A model generated the notes under the pieces. That model searched no databases, had not been told where the DNA came from, and saw only the letters and a list, made by a program, of their open reading frames with translations. From positions 1 through 64,000 of the forward strand of contig JAGXFH010000086.1 in NCBI GenBank assembly GCA_024637315.1: a stretch of 64,000 nucleotides of DNA, in the 5' to 3' direction. Positions 1 through 10,093 of the stretch are shown here, piece by piece. Position 1 is the stretch's first letter. Each line of letters opens with the position of its first letter. Origin of the DNA: Brevirhabdus sp. (GTDB lineage Bacteria > Pseudomonadota > Alphaproteobacteria > Rhodobacterales > Rhodobacteraceae). The position numbers were made by a program, and so were the translations under genes.

Positions 1-716
<716 letters not shown>

Positions 717-739
717 GGCCCTTTAGCCTCATACTTCTG

Positions 740-755
740 GGGCCGCGCGCGGCCC
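740..755. repeat. 16-bp GC palindrome upstream of tuf
   Basis: GGGCCGCGCGCGGCCC is a perfect 16-bp palindrome in the 89-bp gap between the lipoprotein gene and tuf on the minus strand. There is no T-run after it in either direction, so it is a poor intrinsic terminator. It could form a short hairpin in the tuf leader. Its role is unknown. Confidence 0.5.
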
Positions 756-805
756 GGTTGATCGTCCGCGCGCTCGTTACTGGCTTGGGGGCGGAAAATC
801 AAGCG

Positions 806-1483
806 TCAGTTAGCCGCTTCTTCCGAACTGGATGGCGGGCCATCAAGTGGCGCGAACTCGATCGGTGTGGTCTCTGGCTCTGCGGTACCCTCAACCGGCG
901 CGACGGTGTCTTCGGGCTGTGTCCCCAAGGGCGGCAGGCCGAACCATTCGGGGTTTTCCAGCAGGTAGTCCTGAATTGCCTTGGCGGCATTGTTCGACAG
1001 CCGGACCATCTGCGTTTTCTTGTTCTGCGTCAGGCCCGAAGAGATCAGCGTCTCGCCCGAGACGCCCTCGAATATGGTCAGCTGCTTGGCATCGCCAGGA
1101 TTCAGTCGGGTCTGGGTTTCATCGTCCCAGACAAGGACGTTGATCACCAGCACCGATCTTGGCTTGAAGACCAGCGGCACACCCGGAATAGCCAAGGCGT
1201 AAGCCTCGACCTTGACGCCAAGATTGTAGAACTTCTCACCCTCGTAGCCGCCAAAGCGCTTGCCGATCGCGGTGGTCAGTTCTTCGGTCCATTCCTCATC
1301 CGTCGCGGTACGCGAGAACGGGCCGATCGTCGGTTCATCCACGACGACCACGTTGTGACCCAGGCGGAAGTCGCCCATCGGCACCTGTGGCGCGTTGACA
1401 TCCGCAGGCAGGCTGCAAGCGCCGAGCGCAGCAAGAGCCAAGACGGCAAGGCAAGTTTTGCGGATACTGGACAGATGCGGCAT
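806..1483 (-). CDS. Predicted outer-membrane lipoprotein, unknown function
   Basis: The 225-residue product starts with a classic type II signal peptide: basic n-region (HLSSIRK), hydrophobic core and lipobox LGAC, with Cys at about residue 23. After the cleavage site Ser-Leu follow, not Asp, which favours outer-membrane sorting. The mature domain is about 160 residues and ends in a Pro/Glu/Ser-rich low-complexity tail. The start at 1483 is chosen because it opens the signal peptide. The reading frame continues upstream, but that extension has no signal and overlaps the M48 gene. It resembles uncharacterised lipoproteins of Rhodobacterales. I recognise no enzyme motif. Confidence 0.8.
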   Translation of the reverse strand: MPHLSSIRKTCLAVLALAALGACSLPADVNAPQVPMGDFRLGHNVVVVDEPTIGPFSRTATDEEWTEELTTAIGKRFGGYEGEKFYNLGVKVEAYALAIPGVPLVFKPRSVLVINVLVWDDETQTRLNPGDAKQLTIFEGVSGETLISSGLTQNKKTQMVRLSNNAAKAIQDYLLENPEWFGLPPLGTQPEDTVAPVEGTAEPETTPIEFAPLDGPPSSSEEAAN

Positions 1484-1535
1484 CGACTTCTCCCTGATCT
1501 GCACCCTAGTTAGCCCAGCGCCCTGGCCATGGCAA

Positions 1536-2699
1536 TCAGCCCGAGGCGCTTCGGCAGATTCCGCGCAACTCTTGCCAGTCCTTCTCGCCCAACGACGGGC
1601 GGATGGGCCCGGCTTGGCGGCTGGCAGCGTCGCGGGCGGCGGCAATCCGGTTTCCGAGGCTCGGATGGGCCATGAAGTGCGCGACAATTCCATCACTGTC
1701 GCCATGTTCGGCACGTAGTCGTTCGAAGAAACTGGCGAGCGCGTCGGGCGACATTCCTTCTTCGGCCAACACGCCATGCGCAAAACTGTCGGCGCTGGCC
1801 TCTGCCTCTTGGCTATAGGTTGCGTCGATCAGGCGTTCCACCATGAACAGAACCGCGGCACCGCCGGCGAAATCGCCGAAGATCAGCCCCAGTACGCCAA
1901 TCGACCCGGCAGATCGCAACGCGCCGCGCGCCGGATCGCGATTCACCACATGACCAATCTCATGCGCGAAAACCGCCGCGACTTCGTCGGGATGTTCGGC
2001 GGCCTCGATCAGGCCTCGAAAGAACACGATACGACCGCCGGGCAGCGCGAACGCGTTTATCATCTCGTGATCCAGCACATGCACGGTTAGCGGATAGGGA
2101 AGGTCTGCTCCGCCCTCCAGCCTCGCCTGCATCCGCGCCAGTGCGGCTGCTCCTGCCGGATCGTCGCAGATGGTGACCGGATTGAAGTCGTTTTCCGACA
2201 GGGCGCTGCGAATCTGTTCGAACGTCGTATCGCCCAGCGCCTTCTCGCCCTCTGGCGGCAGGAATTCGGCCAGTTGATCCGCCATCACCGGCACGAGCAC
2301 AAAGACGATCAACGCGACCGATGCGAGCGCGGCCGCCGACCACGCCGCTATCCGCCCCCGGCCGCGGACAGGCGGTCGTTTTTGCAGGTTCGGACAGCGG
2401 GCCCGAACGATCGCAGGTGTCGCGATATCGCTAAGGATCAAACGGGCGAGTGGTGTATTTTCCGACGTCAGCACAAGCCGGTCGTGGGCCGCCTGATCCG
2501 GGATCGACCGCAGCGACGCCAGCGGCCAGCGCACCACACGTTCGTCCGGCAGGGTCAGCTGGATGGCGGAGTCCGGGCCGGCTTTGACGATGGCAATCTC
2601 TGCTCGATGAACAATCGCGGTCCTGCCGTCCAGAAAGTCGGCAAAGGCGTGATGGCCCTGCGGTGCCCTTTCAAAAGGGATCGCGGCGGGGTGCGTCAT
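1536..2699 (-). CDS. Membrane-anchored M48-family metalloprotease
   Basis: The 387-residue protein has an N-terminal cytosolic domain of about 125 residues, one transmembrane helix (AALASVALIVFVLVPVMA), and a periplasmic M48 peptidase domain. The zinc motif HEIGH is visible in AAVFAHEIGHVVNRDP, and the downstream metal-ligand Glu lies in EAEASADSFA. M48 proteases of this type (BepA/LoiP-like) degrade or chaperone envelope proteins. The start at 2699 overlaps the stop of the DUF898 gene (ATGA), so the two are translationally coupled. Substrate unknown. Confidence 0.88.
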   Translation of the reverse strand: MTHPAAIPFERAPQGHHAFADFLDGRTAIVHRAEIAIVKAGPDSAIQLTLPDERVVRWPLASLRSIPDQAAHDRLVLTSENTPLARLILSDIATPAIVRARCPNLQKRPPVRGRGRIAAWSAAALASVALIVFVLVPVMADQLAEFLPPEGEKALGDTTFEQIRSALSENDFNPVTICDDPAGAAALARMQARLEGGADLPYPLTVHVLDHEMINAFALPGGRIVFFRGLIEAAEHPDEVAAVFAHEIGHVVNRDPARGALRSAGSIGVLGLIFGDFAGGAAVLFMVERLIDATYSQEAEASADSFAHGVLAEEGMSPDALASFFERLRAEHGDSDGIVAHFMAHPSLGNRIAAARDAASRQAGPIRPSLGEKDWQELRGICRSASG

Positions 2700-3883
2700 A
2701 TGGCAGCCCCAAGATCCAGCGCCTCGGCAAAACCCTCGGCTTCGGTAAATTCGTCGCGGTCGCGTTGCTGGATGCCGGGCAGATGGTGGCTGCCGGTCAC
2801 ATCCAGCGTTTCCGCGTAGTGGCGCGCGAGGGGAAGAGTGACGAAGACATGCTGAAGCACCCCCCAACCGACGAAGATCATGAAGTATATCACGATCACC
2901 GCGAGGGTATTCAGCCAAACCGGAAGGGCAGCGCCAAGAGCCATCGGATCGAACTCACCCATCGATCCGACGATGGCGATGGCCATCCCGCCTAACGCCG
3001 CCACAAGCGCGGCCATGAAGACCGCCATCAGAGAACCGGCGATCAGGTTGCCGAGAAAATAGACCCGTAGCACCCGCCAAGGCCGCGGCCTGGCGACAAA
3101 GCCGATGCTACCAAGCGACTTTGCATTGGTGAGCAAGCGAAAGCTGTGCACCTTGTAATGCGCCAGACCGTAAAGCGTCAGAAACGTGCCGAAACCACCG
3201 ACAACCAGCGCCGCTTGGGTTGCGCCGCCGAGCGCGACAAGAACCGCCGTGCCAAGCCCGACAAGGCCCGCCAAAAGCGGCCGGAAGGGGCGGTAGAGCA
3301 TCTGCCAGCGGCCCGCCTGAACGAATCGCTCTGACCCGAAGAACGTCCGGTCAGTGCGGTATTTTTCCAGCGCAAAGGTCATGCGCGGCCACAAAAGACC
3401 CAAGGTCAGGATCGTGATCCCCCAGTGCAGGCATGCGCGCCCGGCATAACCCCAGGCGCCCGGCTCCATCCCGAAACGCAGGCCGCGCCAGCGAGTGCGG
3501 GCCAGAACATAGCGACGGGCGCGGTAACGGGCGTAGAAGATCATTGGAATCACGCCGACGAAAGACAGCGCGTAAGCCGCGAAGTTGTCCTGCAAAAGCG
3601 AGAAGGACAGAAACATCAGCAACAGATTCACGATGCCGACATAGAAGGCAAGGATGACAACCGCGATCAGGAAACCCAGCAGTTTTTCCAGGGGTTCGCC
3701 GACATACTCCAATGGTTGTCCACCGGGGCGGATGGCTGACCAATAGAACCGGCGCAAGCGTGTTTTCATCCAGAACCGGTAAATGCCAAGCGTCAAGACC
3801 GTCAGGATGCTGCTGGTCAGAGCGAGCCGGAACAGCCGTCCCCGAGTGCCGACATATTCTGTCTGAAGCTCGGTCAGCGCCAT
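2696..3883 (-). CDS. yjgN: YjgN/DUF898 family polytopic membrane protein
   Basis: The 395-residue protein has the DUF898 pattern: repeated blocks with a long hydrophobic segment followed by a basic, aromatic stretch (LGIYRFWMKTRLRRFYWS, then LGLLWPRMTFALEKYRTDR) and several more membrane spans to the C terminus. The function of the family is not established. It sits 4 bp after parC and overlaps the M48 protease gene by ATGA. The DUF898-M48 pairing suggests a joint envelope role, which is inference from context. Confidence 0.85.
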   Translation of the reverse strand: MALTELQTEYVGTRGRLFRLALTSSILTVLTLGIYRFWMKTRLRRFYWSAIRPGGQPLEYVGEPLEKLLGFLIAVVILAFYVGIVNLLLMFLSFSLLQDNFAAYALSFVGVIPMIFYARYRARRYVLARTRWRGLRFGMEPGAWGYAGRACLHWGITILTLGLLWPRMTFALEKYRTDRTFFGSERFVQAGRWQMLYRPFRPLLAGLVGLGTAVLVALGGATQAALVVGGFGTFLTLYGLAHYKVHSFRLLTNAKSLGSIGFVARPRPWRVLRVYFLGNLIAGSLMAVFMAALVAALGGMAIAIVGSMGEFDPMALGAALPVWLNTLAVIVIYFMIFVGWGVLQHVFVTLPLARHYAETLDVTGSHHLPGIQQRDRDEFTEAEGFAEALDLGAAI

Positions 3884-3887
3884 TGGC

Positions 3888-6197
3888 TCAAGTGAACCGG
3901 TTGTTGCGCGGGAATCCCCGCGGCGCCATGCGGCCTGACCCTGCGCGCTTGCCTATCCATTCCTCCAGATCGATTTCGGTGCGGGTGCGTCCGGCGGGAT
4001 CCTTCCAGCTCAACCCCTCGGCAAGAGTGAAGGTCGCGGCGTCCGACAACCCGCCATCCTTGTATTTCTGCAGACGAACCCCCTTGCCACGCCCCATTTC
4101 CGGCAGTTCGTCGAGCGGGAAGATCAACACCTTGCGGTTCTCACCAACGCAGGCGACATGATCGCCGGTCACCGACACGCAGACCTGCGCCTTGACGCTG
4201 TCCTTGACGTTCAGCACCTGCCGCCCGGTGCGAGTCTGTGCGATGACCTCATCCTCGGCAACGGTAAAGCCATCGCCGGCGGAGGAGGCAACCAGAAGCT
4301 TGCGGCCCGGTTTATAGACAAAAAGATCGACGATATCGCATTCATTCGGCAGATCGACCATCAGCCGCACCGGCTCGCCCATGCCGCGACCGCCCGGCAG
4401 GCTTGCGCCGGACAAGGTATAGAATCGTCCGTTTGTCCCAAACAGCAAGATCTTGTCTGTGGTCTCGGCATGGAAGGCGAAACGTGCCTCGTCACCGTCC
4501 TTGAACTTCATCTCCTGGCCCAGATCGACGTGGCCTTTCATCGCCCGGATCCAGCCCATCTTCGAGCAGACGACGGTGATGGGTTCGCGCTCGATCATCG
4601 CCTCGATCGGCACATCCTCGACCTCGCCCGCTTCCGCGAATGCGGTTCGCCGTTGGCCGCCCGCGTAATCTTTGCCAAACTGCTTGCGGGTTTCTTTCAA
4701 CTGCTCGGCGATTTTGGCCCATTGCAACGCCTCGCTATCGAGCAGGTCCTCTAGGCTCGCGCGTTCTTCCATCAGGGCATCGCGCTCTCGCACCAGTTCC
4801 AGTTCTTCAAGCCGCCGCAACGACCTCAGCCGCATGTTCAGGATCGCCTCGACCTGAACCTCGCTGAGTTCTCCGTCGCCAGTGGCCGGCAACGGAGACA
4901 AATAGTCCCTCTCGGACACCGCCCGCACATGGTCGCGACCCCAATCCTCGGCCATCAGCGCGGCCTTTGGATCATCGTCATAGCGGATGATGTCGATCAC
5001 CCGGTCGAGGTTGAGGAAAGCGATGATGAAGCCTTCCAGAACCTCCAGCCGGTGGTCGATCTTGTCCATCCGGTGCTGCGACCGGCGCAGCAGCACATCG
5101 CGCCGATGGTCGAGAAAGGCGCGAAGCACCTCTTTCAACGAACAGACCTTCGGCGTTCGGCCGTCTATCAGAACGTTCATGTTCAGGCTGAAGCGTGTTT
5201 CAAGGTCCGAGTTGCGGAAAAGCATTCCCATCAGCACTTCGGCATCGACGTTCTTCGAGCGCGGTTCGATCACCAGCCGGATGTCGTCGGCGCTTTCGTC
5301 ACGGACGTCGCCGAAGATCGGGATCTTCTTGGTCTGGATCAGTTCGGCCAGCCGCTCGATCAACTTGGATTTTTGCACCTGATACGGGATCTCGGTGACG
5401 ATGATTTGCCAGGTTCCACGACCCAGATCCTCGATTTCCCATTTCGACCGCAAGCGGAAAGACCCACGACCGGTGCGATAGGCTTCAACGATGTTTTCGC
5501 GCGGCTCGACGATCACACCGCCGGTGGGGAAATCCGGGCCGGGAACGTGATTGACGAGCGTCTCGTCACGCGCTTCGGGCGTCTTGATCAGGTGCAGACA
5601 GGCATCGACCAGTTCGACGATGTTGTGCGGCGGGATGTTCGTGGCCATGCCGACCGCGATCCCGCTAGAGCCGTTCGCCAGAAGGTTCGGAAAAGTCGCG
5701 GGCAGAACCACCGGTTCTTCAAGGCGGCCGTCATAGTTGTCGCGAAAATCGACCGCGTTTTCGGCGAGACCTTCCAGCAAGGCCTCGGCGGCGACGGTCA
5801 TCCGCGCCTCGGTATAGCGGCTGGCGGCGGGGTTATCGCCATCCACGTTGCCGAAGTTGCCCTGACCATCAACCAGCGGATAGCGGACGTTGAAATCCTG
5901 GGCCAGACGCGCCATCGCATCATAGATAGCCGCGTCGCCGTGGGGGTGGAAATCGCCCATCGTATCGCCGCTGATCTTCGCCGACTTCAGAAAACCACCG
6001 GATGAAGCCAGCCGCAGGCGGCTCATTGCATAGAGAATCCGCCGATGCACCGGCTTCAACCCGTCGCGCGCATCGGGCAGCGCTCGGTTCATGATCGTCG
6101 AGAGAGCATAGGTCAGATAGCGCTCGCCAATTGCTCGGCGCAGCGGCTCGGACACGTCAACAGGGCCGATATTGGGGGAGTCGGTGACCTCGCTCAT
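3888..6197 (-). CDS. parC: DNA topoisomerase IV subunit A
   Basis: ParC breaks and rejoins DNA to decatenate daughter chromosomes, working with ParE as a heterotetramer. The 769-residue product shows the N-terminal breakage-reunion domain with RPLPDARDGLKPVHRR-type sequence (here ALPDARDGLKPVHRRILYAM), the quinolone-pocket region HPHGDAAIYDAMARLAQDF, and the catalytic Tyr in AASRYTEARM. A coiled-coil region and a shortened C-terminal beta-pinwheel follow. GyrA-box repeats are not obvious, which supports ParC over GyrA. ATG at 6197 fits the conserved N terminus. A longer open frame upstream runs antisense through the SH3-domain gene and is rejected. First gene of a parC-yjgN-M48 operon. Confidence 0.96.
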   Translation of the reverse strand: MSEVTDSPNIGPVDVSEPLRRAIGERYLTYALSTIMNRALPDARDGLKPVHRRILYAMSRLRLASSGGFLKSAKISGDTMGDFHPHGDAAIYDAMARLAQDFNVRYPLVDGQGNFGNVDGDNPAASRYTEARMTVAAEALLEGLAENAVDFRDNYDGRLEEPVVLPATFPNLLANGSSGIAVGMATNIPPHNIVELVDACLHLIKTPEARDETLVNHVPGPDFPTGGVIVEPRENIVEAYRTGRGSFRLRSKWEIEDLGRGTWQIIVTEIPYQVQKSKLIERLAELIQTKKIPIFGDVRDESADDIRLVIEPRSKNVDAEVLMGMLFRNSDLETRFSLNMNVLIDGRTPKVCSLKEVLRAFLDHRRDVLLRRSQHRMDKIDHRLEVLEGFIIAFLNLDRVIDIIRYDDDPKAALMAEDWGRDHVRAVSERDYLSPLPATGDGELSEVQVEAILNMRLRSLRRLEELELVRERDALMEERASLEDLLDSEALQWAKIAEQLKETRKQFGKDYAGGQRRTAFAEAGEVEDVPIEAMIEREPITVVCSKMGWIRAMKGHVDLGQEMKFKDGDEARFAFHAETTDKILLFGTNGRFYTLSGASLPGGRGMGEPVRLMVDLPNECDIVDLFVYKPGRKLLVASSAGDGFTVAEDEVIAQTRTGRQVLNVKDSVKAQVCVSVTGDHVACVGENRKVLIFPLDELPEMGRGKGVRLQKYKDGGLSDAATFTLAEGLSWKDPAGRTRTEIDLEEWIGKRAGSGRMAPRGFPRNNRFT

Positions 6198-6329
6198 AGA
6201 TGCTGTGATAGCCGGGCCGGCTGACGGCGTAAAGAATCCTTCGGGGAAAAACGCCCGGAGTTTCCCGCCAAACGGAACCGGATTACACTGTACTGGGTTT
6301 GTATGAGTGATTCCGTCAAAAGGTGCGCC

Positions 6330-6890
6330 ATGATTCGACTTTTGCTTCTTCTCGTCGCGGGCATCGGACTGGCGATGTACTATGCGGACGAGATTGGCGG
6401 GGCGGATCACCGGGATCAAAGGACCGAACTTGCGCCAATCCCTACACCAGTTGCGGTAGCGACAAAGGAAGCCCCTGTCGTGCTGGCGTCGTTGGGTGTC
6501 GAACCCGCCGCGCCGGAAACCCGAACCACGCCGCGCCGGTCGAAGGCGCGCTCGAACTCTGCAAACATGGTTCCCTTCCTGAACCCGGTCGTCGTCGGCA
6601 CGGATGGCAGGATCGTGCCCATTGCCGCTGAACAGGAAACCACCGAGGCACCCGTGGAGACCGAGCCGGAAGAACCGCGAATCCCGGTGCGGTACGTCAG
6701 TGGCAACCGCGTCAACGTGCGGGGCGGGCCGTCGACCTCGAACGAGGTGATCGGCGCGGTCGAGTTCGCCGAGGCTGTGCAGGTCCTGTCGGACCCGACA
6801 GGGGATTGGGTGCTGATCCGGATCGAAGGCGACGGCATCGAAGGTTACATCTTCTCGCGTTTCCTTGCTGAAAGCGACCCGCAGAGCTGA
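6330..6890 (+). CDS. Exported SH3-domain protein
   Basis: From the ATG at 6330 the product is 186 residues. It begins with a hydrophobic export or anchor segment (MIRLLLLLVAGIGLAMYY), followed by a Pro/Thr/Ala-rich linker of about 100 residues. A C-terminal bacterial SH3 domain (about residues 125-180) carries the family signature NVRGGPSTSNEVIG and ends near the C terminus. Bacterial SH3 domains commonly bind cell-wall peptides. An ATG at 6303 in the same frame is possible. I prefer 6330 because AAAAGG lies about 8 bases upstream and the signal segment then starts at once. It is divergent from parC. Exact role unknown. Confidence 0.8.
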   Translation: MIRLLLLLVAGIGLAMYYADEIGGADHRDQRTELAPIPTPVAVATKEAPVVLASLGVEPAAPETRTTPRRSKARSNSANMVPFLNPVVVGTDGRIVPIAAEQETTEAPVETEPEEPRIPVRYVSGNRVNVRGGPSTSNEVIGAVEFAEAVQVLSDPTGDWVLIRIEGDGIEGYIFSRFLAESDPQS

Positions 6891-6949
6891 TCCCGCCCTT
6901 GCCTTCAACCGCTCTATTGGTTCTATGGCCAAAGCAAAAGGGGCAGGGT

Positions 6950-7780
6950 GTGCAGGGTAGATCCATTCTTATCACTGGATGTTCCTCGGGCATCGGCTAT
7001 GACGCGGCGCATGGGCTTGCGGGACGCGGCTGGCGGGTGTTCGCGACCTGCCGACAAGAGGCAGATTGCGAGCGGTTGCGTGGCGAAGGGCTTGAGAGCT
7101 TCGTTCTGGACTATGCCGACAACGCCTCGATCAAGACCGCCGTTGCCGAATGCCTGTCACGCACCGGAGGTACGCTGGATGCACTTTTCAACAACGGCGC
7201 CTATGCCATTCCGGGGCCGCTCGAGGATATCCCCCGCGACGCCCTTCGCGCGATCTTCGAGACCAACCTGTTCGGCTATCACGACCTGACGCGGCAGGTG
7301 ATCCCGGTCATGCGGGCGCAGGGGCACGGCCGGATCGTCAATTGTTCGTCGGTGCTCGGCCTCGTCGCCTATCGCTGGCGCGGTGCCTACAATGCCACGA
7401 AATTCGCGCTGGAAGGATTAAGCGATACGTTGCGCCTGGAACTGCGCGACACCGGCATCAAGGTTATCCTGATCGAACCAGGCCCCATCGCCACGGATTT
7501 TCGCAAGAATGCCATAAGACAGTTCGAGAAATGGGTCGACTGGGAGAGTTCGGCGAGTGTCGACCAATATCGCAGCTCGCTTCTGGACCAGCTCTACGGG
7601 GTGTCCGGCGCCTCGACTTTCGAACTGCAACCCGATGCCGTGACCACCAAGCTGATCCACGCGCTGGAAGCGGGCCGCCCCAAGCCACGTTATTTCGTCA
7701 CCACGCCCACCTATATCGCAAACATCTTGCGTCGGGTGCTACCGACCCGGATCCTGGACTGGGTCGTCGCCGGAAGGTAG
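6950..7780 (+). CDS. Short-chain dehydrogenase/reductase
   Basis: The 276-residue classical SDR has the cofactor-binding motif TGCSSGIG at about residue 9, NNGAY in place of the usual NNAG, the catalytic Ser in VNCSSVLG and the YxxxK motif in YNATKFALEG. Residues after the glycine motif (TCRQEADCERL) resemble NADP-preferring members. The start is taken as GTG at 6950, just before the Rossmann beta-strand and after AGGGG/CAGGG purines. A TTG at 6899 would add 17 residues unlike the family. Substrate unknown. It may be a stand-alone gene. Confidence 0.85.
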   Translation: MQGRSILITGCSSGIGYDAAHGLAGRGWRVFATCRQEADCERLRGEGLESFVLDYADNASIKTAVAECLSRTGGTLDALFNNGAYAIPGPLEDIPRDALRAIFETNLFGYHDLTRQVIPVMRAQGHGRIVNCSSVLGLVAYRWRGAYNATKFALEGLSDTLRLELRDTGIKVILIEPGPIATDFRKNAIRQFEKWVDWESSASVDQYRSSLLDQLYGVSGASTFELQPDAVTTKLIHALEAGRPKPRYFVTTPTYIANILRRVLPTRILDWVVAGR

Positions 7781-7850
7781 CGGCGAAATGCCGGTTCGCT
7801 TTTGCGTCCAAACCCGCTACATCGGCGGATAGCGCAAGGAAGGACCAGAT

Positions 7851-8057
7851 ATGTGGCGTGATCCGCTATTCATTATTGTCGTCATCGCCGTGCTGGTCGT
7901 TCTGGTCATACTGATGATCGGAATCGGCGGCTTTGCCAAAGGCGGCGACTTCAACCGCAAACATGCGAACCGGATCATGCGTTACCGGATCATTGCGCAA
8001 GCAATCGCTGTCGTGCTGATCGTCGGGTTCGTCGTGATACGCCAGATGGGGGGCTAA
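7851..8057 (+). CDS. Twin transmembrane helix small protein (HIG1-like)
   Basis: The 68-residue protein is made of two hydrophobic helices (about residues 7-27 and 47-64) joined by a basic loop GGDFNRKHANRIMRYRI. This matches the small alphaproteobacterial twin-helix/HIG1 family, some members of which associate with respiratory complexes. A good ribosome-binding site (GGAAGGA) precedes the ATG. The gene ends 3 bp before the adenosyltransferase gene, a pairing I know from other Rhodobacterales. Confidence 0.8.
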   Translation: MWRDPLFIIVVIAVLVVLVILMIGIGGFAKGGDFNRKHANRIMRYRIIAQAIAVVLIVGFVVIRQMGG

Positions 8058-8060
8058 CGG

Positions 8061-8633
8061 ATGGTCGTGCTGAACAAGATCTACACCCGAACCGGCGATG
8101 CCGGGGAAACCGCCCTGGGTAATGGAACGCGAGTTGCAAAATACTCGGCGCGGGTGACGGCCTATGGCACAGTCGACGAAACCAACGCGACCGTCGGTTT
8201 GGCCCGCCTTCAGGCAGAGGGCGAAATGGATGCGCAACTGGCGATGATCCAGAACGACCTCTTTGACCTTGGCGCAGATCTCTGCCGCCCTGACATGGAA
8301 AATGACGCAACCGCCGCATACCCGCCGCTGCGGATGTCGGACGTGCAGGTGTTGCGGCTGGAAAACGAAATCGACGCGATGAACGCGCGGCTGACACCGC
8401 TGCGTTCCTTCATCCTGCCGGGCGGCTCTGCGCTGGCGGCGCATCTGCACCTTTGCCGCACGGTGTCGCGCCGGGCAGAGCGGTTGACTGTCGAACTCGC
8501 CGGCGAGGAATCGGTAAATGCGGCGGCGGTGAAATACCTCAACCGCCTGTCGGACTGGTTCTTCGTGGCGTCACGGATCGCAAACAATGACGGGCATGAC
8601 GATGTGCTCTGGGTACCCGGCGCGAATCGTTAA
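8061..8633 (+). CDS. PduO-type cob(I)alamin adenosyltransferase
   Basis: This enzyme transfers the adenosyl group of ATP to cob(I)alamin, giving adenosylcobalamin. The 190-residue product opens with the ATP-binding signature KIYTRTGDAGETALGNG (family form YTRxGDxGxT). It contains YGTVDETNA and the helical-bundle residues LPGGS and CRTVSRRAERL, and ends with YLNRLSDWFFVASR. Length is normal for the family. It supplies the last adenosylation step for the cobalamin genes further right. Its stop overlaps the stop of the facing gene by 4 bp. Confidence 0.93.
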   Translation: MVVLNKIYTRTGDAGETALGNGTRVAKYSARVTAYGTVDETNATVGLARLQAEGEMDAQLAMIQNDLFDLGADLCRPDMENDATAAYPPLRMSDVQVLRLENEIDAMNARLTPLRSFILPGGSALAAHLHLCRTVSRRAERLTVELAGEESVNAAAVKYLNRLSDWFFVASRIANNDGHDDVLWVPGANR

Positions 8634-9124
8634 GCCTGCTTTTTCACCGGAATCCACAACTCGAAACCCCCTTCGCCGGTATTGCCGTCGAAATCTGGCC
8701 CGTAATACTCCACGCAAGGCCCATCGGCCAGGAAATAGCCCGATCCGGGCAGCCATTCAGCCATGACGAGGTGCCACTCTTCATGTATCTGAGAAATGTG
8801 GACCGGGCAGTGGAACTTGGCGTAATTGCCTGCTGGAACCCGCTGGGTCGTCAGACCCTGTGGCACCGTTTCGCCCTTGCGCAGCTGCATTCCGCACAGA
8901 TAGCCAAACCGCCCATCGGGCTGCATGCTATGGCAAACGCCGTAATATTCGCTCGGCACCATCTGCTCGGTCGGATAGCCCATCGCGGCATAGTTCGCCC
9001 ATTGCGAAGGAATGGCGACGCGCGTTCCCATATCGTATGAACCGTCGATGCCAGCGATCACGCGTTCTCCCAGACGTCCGATCCGGGTCGGCTTGCAGTC
9101 GCTATTCGATTTCCGGGTGGTCAT
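8630..9124 (-). CDS. GyrI-like effector-binding domain protein
   Basis: The 164-residue protein resembles stand-alone GyrI-like/AraC effector-binding domains (SOUL/SRPBCC-like fold, also called small-molecule-binding). Visible family features are the YGVCHSMQPDGRFGYLCGM segment and the C-terminal FELWIPVKK strand. The ATG at 9124 follows a clear Shine-Dalgarno (GGAGAG). It contains no DNA-binding domain, so it is not itself a transcription factor. Ligand unknown. It faces the adenosyltransferase gene with overlapping stops. Confidence 0.72.
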   Translation of the reverse strand: MTTRKSNSDCKPTRIGRLGERVIAGIDGSYDMGTRVAIPSQWANYAAMGYPTEQMVPSEYYGVCHSMQPDGRFGYLCGMQLRKGETVPQGLTTQRVPAGNYAKFHCPVHISQIHEEWHLVMAEWLPGSGYFLADGPCVEYYGPDFDGNTGEGGFELWIPVKKQA

Positions 9125-9334
9125 GGCGCTCTCCTCTGTTCCGGGGCAACTGGCACCAGACTGCCCCAATCCACCGCATAAAGCCAATTTCCCGTCGGTC
9201 ACAGGCGAAACGCGACGTCCCCGCACCTTGCCGAGTCGATTTTACCCTGTTTTCCCGCGCGATGACTCGCTAACACCGGTCCGAGAGCTCGAGGGCCCGT
9301 TCAAGGGGCCGGATTATTTAAGGAGACCGCGCAG

Positions 9335-10093
9335 ATGAAGGTTCTTGTGCCTGTCAAACGCGTGATCGACTACAACGTGAAAGTCCGCGTGAAGGCGGAT
9401 GGCAGCGGTGTCGATCTCGCCAATGTCAAAATGTCGATGAATCCGTTTGACGAGATTGCTGTCGAAGAGGCGATCCGCCTGAGAGAGGCCGGCAAGGCCG
9501 AAGAAATCATCGCCGTTTCGATTGGCGTCCGCCAAGCGCAAGAGACCTTGCGGACCGCTTTGGCAATGGGGGCGGACCGCGCGATCCTGGTGGTGGCCAC
9601 CGACGACGTGCATCAGGACATCGAACCTCTGGCGGTCGCCAAGATCCTCAAGGCCATCGTGGACGAAGAAAAGCCGGGGCTGGTTCTGGCCGGCAAGCAG
9701 GCGATCGACAACGACATGAACGCCACCGGGCAGATGCTGGCGGCGCTCCTTGGTTGGAGCCAGGCGACGTTCGCCTCGAAGCTGGAAATCGACGGGGACA
9801 GCGCCAATGTGACCCGCGAAGTGGATGGTGGCTTGCAGACCATCAAGGTAAAGATGCCTGCCATCGTGACGGTCGATCTGCGCCTGAACGAACCGCGCTA
9901 TGCTAGTTTGCCGAACATCATGAAGGCCAAGAAGAAGCCGCTGGATGAAAAGACCGCGGCCGATTACGGCGTCGACGTGACGCCGCGCCTCAAGGTCGTC
10001 AAGACCAGCGAACCGCAAAGCCGGAAGGCCGGGGTCAAGGTGGGGTCTGTCGACGAACTCGTCACGAAACTCAAGGAAGCGGGGGCAATCTGA
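9335..10093 (+). CDS. etfB: Electron transfer flavoprotein beta subunit
   Basis: EtfB forms a soluble FAD/AMP heterodimer with EtfA and carries electrons from acyl-CoA dehydrogenases to ETF:quinone oxidoreductase. The 252 residues show the usual start [37 protein letters not shown], the AMP-binding region MGADRAILV, and the recognition-loop signature [24 protein letters not shown] lies 8 bases upstream of the ATG. Its TGA overlaps the etfA ATG by one base. This copy looks intact, unlike its partner. Confidence 0.97.
   Translation: MKVLVPVKRVIDYNVKVRVKADGSGVDLANVKMSMNPFDEIAVEEAIRLREAGKAEEIIAVSIGVRQAQETLRTALAMGADRAILVVATDDVHQDIEPLAVAKILKAIVDEEKPGLVLAGKQAIDNDMNATGQMLAALLGWSQATFASKLEIDGDSANVTREVDGGLQTIKVKMPAIVTVDLRLNEPRYASLPNIMKAKKKPLDEKTAADYGVDVTPRLKVVKTSEPQSRKAGVKVGSVDELVTKLKEAGAI

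Noticed and set aside
740-755. Palindrome upstream of tuf as a terminator
   Set aside because: It has no downstream T-run on either strand.
3888-6932. 1014-codon open frame including parC with a long N-terminal extension
   Set aside because: The upstream 245 codons run antisense through the SH3-domain gene and do not resemble topoisomerase. ParC begins at 6197 by its conserved N terminus.
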